Shown here: one piece after another, positions 34,240-41,138 of the stretch
How positions within the stretch are numbered: the stretch's first letter is position 1
Layout of the letters: the number at the start of each line of letters is the position of its first letter
Assembly (NCBI GenBank): GCA_024710165.1
Contig: JANJVG010000105.1
Span: forward strand, 1 to 43,751
Length of the DNA: 43,751 nt
Reading direction: 5' to 3'
Origin: Burkholderiaceae bacterium
GTDB taxonomy: Bacteria > Pseudomonadota > Gammaproteobacteria > Burkholderiales > Burkholderiaceae_C
Notes under the pieces: model-generated
Database searches by the model: none
Told to the model about the DNA's origin: nothing
Seen by the model: only the letters and a program-made list of their open reading frames with translations
Translations under genes and position numbers: made by a program

Positions 34240-34293
34240 ATGATCGGTACGTTGAATGCCCTGCGGCGACACGCGGGGCGATCCGGGATTTTT

Positions 34294-34369
34294 TGGCTCC
34301 TCGACCTGGGCTCGAACCAGGGACCTACGGATTAACAGTCCGGCGCTCTACCGACTGAGCTATCGAGGA
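34294..34369 (-). tRNA. tRNA-Asn (anticodon GTT), upstream copy
   Basis: This 76-nt tRNA is identical to the one at 34164 over its whole length, separated from it by a 54-bp unrelated spacer. The pair is co-directional, so one transcript probably carries both. The ATTATATA sequence upstream (34381-34388) may belong to its promoter. Confidence 0.97.
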
Positions 34370-34419
34370 ACAAGCCTCGCATTATATACAGAAAAATGAG
34401 CCCGAAAGCGAAAACCAAA

Positions 34420-34857
34420 TCAGGATGGCTGTGGTTCAGGGCGCATCCACAGCCATGCCAGTATGCAGAACATGAAAGCGCAAGCCATCGCAGCGATCCA
34501 CAGCGTGGGCGCAGTGAAGTACAGAATGACTGCGCACACGGCCATCATGATGGTGGCGCTCCATTTGGATCGACGGCTCACGCGTCCGCCCTGGGCCCAG
34601 TCGCGCAGCATGATGCCAAACAACGGGTGGTACCAAAGCCATTCATGTAACCGCGGTGAGCAGCGGGCGGCTGCCCATGCTGCCAGCAGGATGAAGACAG
34701 TGGTGGGCAGTCCAGGCACAAAGACGCCGACGACCCCGAGTACCAGGCAAAGGATGGCGAAAGCCAGCAAACCCCAGCGCAGAGGTATCGGTAGCGCACG
34801 GTGAACAGGTGGTGCCGGCCGGGTGCCGATGGGGGGCTTGCCTGTAGGGGGAACCAT
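34420..34857 (-). CDS. DUF454 (YbaN family) membrane protein
   Basis: This is a 145-residue protein with a Pro-rich N-terminus, then hydrophobic helices. The DUF454/YbaN signature is LGVVGVFVPGLPTTVFILLAA (about residues 39-59), followed by CSPRLHEWLWYHPLFG and RDWAQGG. The function of the family is unknown; it is widespread in proteobacteria as a small inner-membrane protein. The gene is on the minus strand upstream of the tRNA-Asn pair and divergent from def across 172 bp. The start could be at a later Met or GTG, but the conserved domain begins after residue 25, so the coding region itself is secure. Confidence 0.85.
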   Translation of the reverse strand: MVPPTGKPPIGTRPAPPVHRALPIPLRWGLLAFAILCLVLGVVGVFVPGLPTTVFILLAAWAAARCSPRLHEWLWYHPLFGIMLRDWAQGGRVSRRSKWSATIMMAVCAVILYFTAPTLWIAAMACAFMFCILAWLWMRPEPQPS

Positions 34858-35029
34858 GGTGCGGGACGGGGAGGGCGGGACGGTTCAGCGTATTTTGCAC
34901 GCAAGGGGTATTGCGCAACCCACAATAGGCCTGCCCGCAGTGCCGTTATGCTGTCTTTCCATACATCACCATACAGGCCGCTGTGCAGAACCTGACTTGT
35001 GCTGCACCTGCGACTGAAATTGCGAGACC

Positions 35030-35569
35030 ATGGCCATTCATACCATCCTGAAAATGGGAGATCCCCGCCTTCTCCGTGCCGTTCGGCCGGTGGCTGAGTT
35101 CAACACTGAAGCTTTGCGAGGGCTCGTTGTCGACATGCACGACACGATGCGTGCGGCTCACGGTGCCGGGCTGGCAGCACCGCAAATCGGCGTCGATCTG
35201 CAGGTGGTGGTTTTTGGCTCTGAGGTAACCAACCCGCGCTATCCCGGTCGCCCGCTGGTGCCCGCCACGGTGTTGATCAATCCCGTGATCACCCCCTTGG
35301 GCAGTGAGGAAGAACTCGATTGGGAAGGTTGTCTGTCGGTTCCCGGACTCAGAGGCCGGGTGCCGCGATGGACGCGAATACGGTATACCGGCTTCGATCT
35401 TGCTGGGCTGCCCGTCGATCGCACCGTGGAAGGTTTTCATGCCCGTGTGGTGCAGCATGAGTGTGATCATCTTGCCGGTATCCTCTACCCCATGCGCATG
35501 CGTGATTTCACGCAGTTCGGATTCACCGAGGTGCTCTTCCCCGGCATGGAGTCGAATCAGGACGACTGA
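35030..35569 (+). CDS. def: Peptide deformylase
   Basis: This 179-residue cytoplasmic metalloenzyme removes the formyl group from the initiator Met of new proteins. All three PDF motifs are present: [10 protein letters not shown] (residues 45-54), EGCLSVPG (from Glu99; metal ligand Cys101) and HECDHLAG (His143 and His147 as ligands, Glu144 as catalyst). Deformylases are often next to fmt, but here the gene stands alone. It may be a second copy, as many betaproteobacteria have more than one def. The 3' end overlaps the convergent DUF779 gene by 13 bp. No terminator is visible there. Confidence 0.94.
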   Translation: MAIHTILKMGDPRLLRAVRPVAEFNTEALRGLVVDMHDTMRAAHGAGLAAPQIGVDLQVVVFGSEVTNPRYPGRPLVPATVLINPVITPLGSEEELDWEGCLSVPGLRGRVPRWTRIRYTGFDLAGLPVDRTVEGFHARVVQHECDHLAGILYPMRMRDFTQFGFTEVLFPGMESNQDD

Positions 35570-35925
35570 CCTTGCAACGCATGCTGCTCATCTTCGGTAA
35601 ACAGCCGTGATCGGGTGATGAAGCAGATGCCCTCTGGCCCTTCCAGCGAAAAGGTGCCGCCGCTGCCTTCGGTGACGTCAATCAGTAACTGGCTGTTCTG
35701 CCAGTACTGGTATTGCGATTCGCTGATGAAGAAGGGGCAGTCTCCGATGCGGCCCAACTGCAGGTCGTAGCGTCCCGGCGTCAGTTCACCCACCCGGTAA
35801 CACATCGGCGAACTGCCATCGCAGCAACCGTGAGACTGGTAGAACATCAGTTCCGGGCCATGCTGCGACTTCAGGCGCTCAATCAGTTCCAGTGCAGCCG
35901 GTGTGGCCACAACGCGTTCGACCAT
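35557..35925 (-). CDS. DUF779 family protein
   Basis: This is a 122-residue protein of the DUF779 family, recognised from [15 protein letters not shown] at the start, the Cys-rich [14 protein letters not shown] (about residues 31-44), and the later [14 protein letters not shown]. Its function is unknown; genes of this family commonly sit beside aldehyde dehydrogenase genes, as here (78 bp downstream of the dehydrogenase gene on the same strand). The clustered Cys residues suggest metal or redox chemistry, which is inference. The start at 35925 is preceded by GGGAA. The 3' end overlaps def by 13 bp on the opposite strand. Confidence 0.88.
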   Translation of the reverse strand: MVERVVATPAALELIERLKSQHGPELMFYQSHGCCDGSSPMCYRVGELTPGRYDLQLGRIGDCPFFISESQYQYWQNSQLLIDVTEGSGGTFSLEGPEGICFITRSRLFTEDEQHALQGQSS

Positions 35926-36003
35926 GATGGGTTCCCTGTGTCTGAACAAGAGGGCAAGGGCAGTCAGCCGGGCCGCCCCTTGCTGATTGGGGCGCCCTGA
36001 AGA

Positions 36004-37524
36004 TCAGAAGAAGCCCAGTGCCTTGGGGCTGTAGCTCACCAGCAAATTTTTGGTTTGCTGGTAGTGGTCGAGCATGACCTTGTGTGTTTCACGGCCAATG
36101 CCTGATTCCTTGTAGCCGCCGAACGTGGCATGCGCCGGATAGGCGTGGTAGCAGTTGGTCCAGACGCGGCCGGCCTGGATGGCACGGCCCATGCGGTAGG
36201 CGGTGCTGCCATCGCGCGTCCAGACCCCGGCGCCCAGGCCGTAGGGTGTGTCGTTGGCGATCTGCAGAGCTTCTGCTTCGTCCTTGAAAGTCGTTACGGC
36301 CAGCACAGGGCCGAAGATTTCTTCCTGGAAAATGCGCATTTTGTTGTGGCCCTTGAACAGGGTCGGCTGGATGTAGTAGCCGCCCGCCAGATCGCCGGGT
36401 AGCTCGGCGCGGTCTCCGCCGATGAGTACCTGGGCGCCTTCTTCCTTGCCCAGCGCCAGATAGGTCTCGATCTTCTTCATTTGCTCGACGGAGGCCTGGG
36501 CGCCCATCATGCTGTCGGTGTCCAGCGGGCTTCCCTGTTTGATGGCACGGACGCGGGCGAGTGCACGTTCCATGAACTTGTCGTAGACCGATTCCTGGAT
36601 GAGTGCGCGGGAGGGGCAGGTGCAGACCTCGCCCTGGTTGAAGGCAAACAGCACGAGTCCTTCGATGGCCTTGTCGAAGAAATCGTCGTCTGCGTTCGCC
36701 ACGTCAGCGAAAAAGATGTTGGGTGATTTGCCGCCCAGTTCCAGGGTGGCTGGAATCAGGTTGTTGGCGGCGGCCTGGGCAATCACGCGGCCGGTGGCGG
36801 TGGAGCCCGTGAAGGCAATCTTGGCGATGCGCTTGCTGCTGGCCAGTGGCATGCCGGCTTCGCGGCCATAGCCGTTGACGATGTTGAGCACGCCGGGCGG
36901 CAGCAGGTCGGCGATCAGTTCGGCCAGGACCAGGATGGACACCGGGGTGGATTCCGCTGGCTTGAGCACCACGCAGTTGCCGGCCGCCAGGGCGGGGGCC
37001 AGCTTCCATGCTGCCATCAGGATGGGGAAGTTCCAGGGAATGATCTGGCCGACCACACCCAGGGGTTCGTGAAAGTGGTAGGCGATGGTGTCGGCATCGA
37101 TCTCGCTCAGGCTTCCTTCCTGCGAGCGCAGGCACCCCGCGAAGTAGCGGAAATGATCCACCGTGAGTGGAATGTCCGCGTTCAGGGTTTCGCGGATGGC
37201 CTTGCCGTTGTCCACGGTTTCGGCGTAGGCCAGCATTTCCAGGTTTTGCTCGATGCGGTCGGCGATCTTGAGGAGGATGTTGGCCCGCTCTGCAGCGGGT
37301 GTGCGACCCCATTTTGCGGATGCGGCATGGGCAGCATCCAGGGCCAAGTCGATGTCCTCGGCTGTGGATCGGGCTGCCTGGGTGTAGGGCTTTCCGGTGA
37401 TGGGCGTAAGCACATCGAAGTAGCCGCCCTTGACCGGGGCGACGAACTTGCCGCCAATGAAATTGTCGTAGCGCGGCTTGTAGGTCAGCTTGGAATTGGG
37501 GGAACCGGGGGGGGCGTACAACAT
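36004..37524 (-). CDS. NAD-dependent aldehyde dehydrogenase (acetaldehyde-type, AcoD/ExaC-like)
   Basis: This is a 506-residue cytoplasmic aldehyde dehydrogenase. Motifs are the NAD-site [20 protein letters not shown], the general-base Glu in [10 protein letters not shown] and the catalytic Cys301 in [11 protein letters not shown], with a C-terminal [16 protein letters not shown] segment. The pattern fits the AcoD/ExaC/AldA subgroup that oxidises acetaldehyde to acetate. The start at 37524 has AGGAG 8 nt upstream; a long upstream open frame is not real. A sigma-54 promoter lies 77 bp before the start, and a divergent AcoR-like activator is next door, so expression is probably induced by an aldehyde, alcohol or acetoin. 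Confidence 0.93.
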   Translation of the reverse strand: MLYAPPGSPNSKLTYKPRYDNFIGGKFVAPVKGGYFDVLTPITGKPYTQAARSTAEDIDLALDAAHAASAKWGRTPAAERANILLKIADRIEQNLEMLAYAETVDNGKAIRETLNADIPLTVDHFRYFAGCLRSQEGSLSEIDADTIAYHFHEPLGVVGQIIPWNFPILMAAWKLAPALAAGNCVVLKPAESTPVSILVLAELIADLLPPGVLNIVNGYGREAGMPLASSKRIAKIAFTGSTATGRVIAQAAANNLIPATLELGGKSPNIFFADVANADDDFFDKAIEGLVLFAFNQGEVCTCPSRALIQESVYDKFMERALARVRAIKQGSPLDTDSMMGAQASVEQMKKIETYLALGKEEGAQVLIGGDRAELPGDLAGGYYIQPTLFKGHNKMRIFQEEIFGPVLAVTTFKDEAEALQIANDTPYGLGAGVWTRDGSTAYRMGRAIQAGRVWTNCYHAYPAHATFGGYKESGIGRETHKVMLDHYQQTKNLLVSYSPKALGFF

Positions 37525-37600
37525 GCTTTGTCTCCTGTGAATGGAATGTGGGGTTGGTGAAGTCGCATTGCTCGTGCTGGCGGACCTCGGGACTGGCACA

Positions 37601-37615
37601 GCAGGATGCGTGCCA
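37601..37615 (-). promoter_or_regulatory. Sigma-54 promoter of the aldehyde dehydrogenase gene
   Basis: On the minus strand TGGCACGCATCCTGC matches the -24/-12 consensus TGGCACG-N4-TTGC at all fixed positions but one, with the invariant GG and GC correctly spaced. It lies 77 bp before the dehydrogenase ATG. A GAFTGA-type sigma-54 activator gene is divergent. The 324-bp gap 37525-37848 otherwise holds the paired activator-type sites. Confidence 0.82.
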
Positions 37616-37677
37616 GCCCGAATCGGCCGCATGCCAGGCTCGAAATGGGGCTCCCAAGCGCCATCCACGGTTAATGC

Positions 37678-37716
37678 TGTACCGGTGCGCGATACGCGCT
37701 GTACCAAAACGGGACA
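37678..37716. promoter_or_regulatory. Paired upstream activator sites (probable AcoR-like binding sites)
   Basis: There are two 17-bp sites of the form TGTACC-N5-GSGAYA. Site 1 is at 37678-37694 (TGTACC ... GCGATA). Site 2 is at 37700-37716 (TGTACC ... GGGACA) and is close to a perfect inverted repeat. They are 22 bp apart, two DNA turns, and lie about 65-115 bp upstream of the sigma-54 promoter, as expected for an enhancer-binding protein. Confidence 0.6.
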
Positions 37717-37848
37717 GTCGTGTGGTTTTTTTGGCTGAAACAGCCGGCGGTGCTGGCGCACAATGGCTCCGTTGCCACTTTGCCAGGGCGGTAATGCCGG
37801 AGATGGTGCACCCATCCCGTGCTCTGAACTATCAGGAGACAAACGGCC

Positions 37849-39822
37849 ATGCCCTCTTCAGTCCTCCAGGAGCGACCGGTACCCAGCCTGCTTCGCCAGG
37901 CTCGCCGCCACTTGATGAGCAGCGGAAACCTTCCGTCCGATCTGATTCTTCCGGAACTTGCAAAGTCCTGGATGCGTTGCTGGAACGCCGGTCTCCAACC
38001 ATCTGGCCGCGTGCCGGGAGCTCCACATGCCTCGGGCGCCCAGTTGGCCCGGGCGCTGGAATCACAACGTGAGCTGGTTGCCCATGCGCGGCCCGTGATG
38101 GAGTTTCTGCTTGACCAGACCCGCGAGACCGATAGCATGGTGGTGCTTGCCGGTGCGGATGGCATGCTGTTGCATGCCTCGGGAGATCCGGGCTTCGTCA
38201 ACCGGGCCGAGCGTGTGGCGCTGAGGCCGGGGGCCACATGGCACGAGTCCTACCGGGGTACCAACGCCATTGGTACAGCGCTGACCGATGACCGGGCAAT
38301 GGTCGTCCACGCAGACGAACATTTTCTGGAGCGCAACGGCTTCCTGACGTGTGCAGCAGCGCCGATTCATGCGCCCGATGGGCGCCTGCTGGGGGCACTC
38401 GATGTGTCCGGAGATCACCGCGGCTACCACCGTCACACCTTGGGTTTGGTGAGATCAGCTGCCCGAATGATCGAGCATCGGCTCTTCGAGACACGGCACG
38501 ACCTGCGCCATTGGGGTGGTCTGAAGTTGCGCCTGCATGCACAGCCGGAAGGGCTGGGAACCGTTACCGAGGGTTTGCTGGCCGTTCGTGAAGACGGTGT
38601 GCTGGCGGGGGCGAGTGCGACGGCCCTAGATTTGCTGGGCCTGGACTGGAGGGCTCTGGGGCATTCGCGTCTTGATGCCGTGCTGGTCGAGTCCCAGGAC
38701 CAATTGCTCGACTGGTGCCTGCGCTCTCAAGGCGTACCGCGGGTGGTACATGCCTTGTCGGGGCAAGTGGTGTGGCTGCGTGTGGAGACGGGGCGCACGT
38801 CGCCCTTTGTTCGTCGAACAGGGGTTCCGTCCACCGTAGCGGTCGAAGCGTCCGATGCGCTGGCATCGATCGATACCGGTGATGCCGTTTTGCAGGCAGC
38901 CATTGCCCGTGCACGCAAGGTGATGGGCAAGCCCATTTCTTTGTTGCTGTTGGGAGAGTCGGGCGTGGGCAAGGAAGTTTTTGCCCGCGCCGTTCATCAC
39001 AGTGGGCCACGCAAGTCGAATGCTTTTGTGGCTGTCAACTGCGCTGCGTTGCCGGAGCACCTCATTGAAGCGGAGTTATTTGGCTACCAGCGGGGAGCCT
39101 TCACCGGTGCCCGGAATGAAGGTGATCCCGGGCGCATTCGGCAAGCCCACGGTGGCACACTGTTCCTCGATGAAATAGGAGATATGCCTCCCGTTTTGCA
39201 GTCGCGGCTGTTGCGCGTCCTGCAAGACCAGCAAGTGGTGCCTCTGGGTGGCGCCAGACCGGTGGATGTAGATTTTGCGTTGGTGTGTGCCACTCACCGG
39301 AACTTGTCCCAGGAAATGCAGGCAGGCCGGTTTCGCGAGGATTTGTATTACCGCATCAATGGCTTGAGTCTGCAGTTGCCTGCCCTGCGGCAGCGTTCAG
39401 ACTTTGATGCCGTTCTGGCGCGACTGTTGCAGTCTCTCGAGCCCGGCCAAGCGATTGCGATTGCCCCCGAACTGCTGACCTGCCTGCGTGCGTACGCATG
39501 GCCAGGCAATGTGCGCCAACTTGCCAATGCGCTGCGTACAGCCTGTGCGCTGCGGGACGAGCACGAGACTGTGCTCGACTGGCAGCATCTGCCGGACGAT
39601 CTGGCCCAGGCTTTGAGAGAGCCTTCTGTGGCGCCATGGGAGGTGGCGGCGCCGGAATCGGAGGGCTTTGGCGCCGCTGTGCAGGATCTGCGCACGGCTG
39701 CTCGCGAGACCGTTACGCGCACGGTCCAGGCATGCGCCGGCAACCTTTCAGAGGCGGCGCGGGTGCTTGGCATCAGCCGCAACACCCTGTATCGCAAGCT
39801 GCGTGATCAGACCGCGAAATAG
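37849..39822 (+). CDS. Sigma-54-dependent activator, AcoR-like (GAF / AAA+ / Fis HTH)
   Basis: This is a 657-residue enhancer-binding protein. A GAF sensor region spans about residues 80-215 (with [11 protein letters not shown] and [13 protein letters not shown]). The AAA+ domain has Walker A GESGVGKE at 369-376, the sigma-54 contact loop GAFTGA at 416-421 and Walker [14 protein letters not shown] around 434-446. A Fis-type HTH ends the protein ([20 protein letters not shown]). The layout matches AcoR, which senses acetoin or acetaldehyde. It is divergent from the aldehyde dehydrogenase gene with a sigma-54 promoter and paired upstream sites, its likely target. AGGAG lies 10 nt before the ATG. 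The inducer is not determinable here. Confidence 0.93.
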   Translation: MPSSVLQERPVPSLLRQARRHLMSSGNLPSDLILPELAKSWMRCWNAGLQPSGRVPGAPHASGAQLARALESQRELVAHARPVMEFLLDQTRETDSMVVLAGADGMLLHASGDPGFVNRAERVALRPGATWHESYRGTNAIGTALTDDRAMVVHADEHFLERNGFLTCAAAPIHAPDGRLLGALDVSGDHRGYHRHTLGLVRSAARMIEHRLFETRHDLRHWGGLKLRLHAQPEGLGTVTEGLLAVREDGVLAGASATALDLLGLDWRALGHSRLDAVLVESQDQLLDWCLRSQGVPRVVHALSGQVVWLRVETGRTSPFVRRTGVPSTVAVEASDALASIDTGDAVLQAAIARARKVMGKPISLLLLGESGVGKEVFARAVHHSGPRKSNAFVAVNCAALPEHLIEAELFGYQRGAFTGARNEGDPGRIRQAHGGTLFLDEIGDMPPVLQSRLLRVLQDQQVVPLGGARPVDVDFALVCATHRNLSQEMQAGRFREDLYYRINGLSLQLPALRQRSDFDAVLARLLQSLEPGQAIAIAPELLTCLRAYAWPGNVRQLANALRTACALRDEHETVLDWQHLPDDLAQALREPSVAPWEVAAPESEGFGAAVQDLRTAARETVTRTVQACAGNLSEAARVLGISRNTLYRKLRDQTAK

Positions 39823-39830
39823 TGATTGCA

Positions 39831-40877
39831 TTACTTTTCCTGTGTTGAAACCAGATCCCAGGAGGCCATGAAAAGGGCGGCAATCACCGGGCCGATGACG
39901 AAGCCGTTGAGTCCGAACAGCGTCATGCCTCCCAGTGTGGAAATGAGGACCACATAGTCGGGCATCTTGGTGTCTTTCCCGACCAGAATGGGCCGCAGGA
40001 TGTTGTCCACCAGTCCGATGACACCCACACCAAACGCGGTAAGCACAGCTGCCTGCCAGAGGGCACCGGTGGCCAGAAAGTAGATGGCGACCGGCCCCCA
40101 GATCAGGCCTGCGCCGACGGCGGGCAGCAGAGAAAGAAAAGCCATCAACACGCCCCAGAGCACAGGCCCCTGAATGCCAAGTGCCCAGAAAATGAATCCG
40201 CCAAGCAATCCCTGGGTGGCGGCCACCATGAGGTTGCCCTTGAGAGTGGCGCGAATGACGGTGATGAACTTGCTGCTGAGATCCTGTTTGTGCTTTTCAT
40301 CCAGGGGAATGGCTTGACGCACCCGGGCACCCAGCAGTGGGCCATCCCGGAGCAGAAAAAACAGAAGGTAGAGCATGACACCAAAGCTCACCACGAATTG
40401 CAGAGTGTTCTGACCAATGTTCAGCGCGCGCGTGGCGATGAGTTGGCTCGCCTGCACCGAGACGGTGGCAAGCTTGTGCTGAAGTGCTGCCACGCTGGTC
40501 AGATCCAGACTGTCGAGCAAGCCCACTGCCCAGGCGGGAAGCGCCGCGATCACCTGCTGGAAATGGGCGCCAAAATCTAGCTGCCCGGATCGCAGACGCT
40601 CGTAGACCTGGGTGGCCTCCTGCACCAGGGAAATGCTGATCAGCGTCATCGGCAGGATGACCACCACCAGGCACAGCAACAGGGTGCTGAATGCGGCCAG
40701 ATTGGGCCTGCCCCGCATGCGCAGAAGCACCCTGCGGTGCAGTGGCATGAAAAGAATGGCCAGAGCGACACCCCAGAAAACCGCTTCATAGAGCGGCCAG
40801 AGAATGGCGGCAAATGCCAGTGAGACACTGACCAGGAGCAGCACAAAGGCCTTGTTCTGGAGCGTTGGGTTGGTCAT
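39831..40877 (-). CDS. AI-2E family transporter (UPF0118 membrane protein)
   Basis: This 348-residue inner-membrane protein has paired hydrophobic N-terminal helices, a soluble helical region around residues 70-150 and further helices. The conserved C-terminal region contains LLPAVGAGLIWGPVAIYFL, then DNILRPILVG, then LGGMTLFGLNGFVIGPVIAAL. These define the AI-2E (YdiK/TqsA/PerM) family. Members export autoinducer-2 or act as Na+/H+ antiporters; most are of unknown function. The start at 40877 was chosen because AAGGAG precedes it, although with long spacing; an upstream extension lacks conserved features. It is convergent with the AcoR-like gene, only 8 bp apart. Confidence 0.88.
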   Translation of the reverse strand: MTNPTLQNKAFVLLLVSVSLAFAAILWPLYEAVFWGVALAILFMPLHRRVLLRMRGRPNLAAFSTLLLCLVVVILPMTLISISLVQEATQVYERLRSGQLDFGAHFQQVIAALPAWAVGLLDSLDLTSVAALQHKLATVSVQASQLIATRALNIGQNTLQFVVSFGVMLYLLFFLLRDGPLLGARVRQAIPLDEKHKQDLSSKFITVIRATLKGNLMVAATQGLLGGFIFWALGIQGPVLWGVLMAFLSLLPAVGAGLIWGPVAIYFLATGALWQAAVLTAFGVGVIGLVDNILRPILVGKDTKMPDYVVLISTLGGMTLFGLNGFVIGPVIAALFMASWDLVSTQEK

Positions 40878-41138
40878 GAATGATTGATCTCCTTCAGGGC
40901 GGGATCCTGAATGTACGCCAGAGCATGGAATTTTCATGCGTTGAAAAGCAGCTGCCAACGGCTCACCATGCCTGCCAACCCACAAGCTCGGGATGCATGC
41001 CCCTTCATTCGGTGGCACAATGAACGCTGTACAAGGCCCTTCCCAGCCACAGTCGCATCCGCCAACCGGTTCAGCCGTGTCGCGGAAGGTTTACAAACCA
41101 CCAAATGCTTTCCAGAGGAAAGCGGAGGTCAGCGGAAT

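Noticed and set aside
37525..37842. N-terminal extension of the aldehyde dehydrogenase frame to 37842
   Set aside because: It would translate through the sigma-54 promoter and activator sites; the ATG at 37524 has a good ribosome site and gives the normal 506-residue length.
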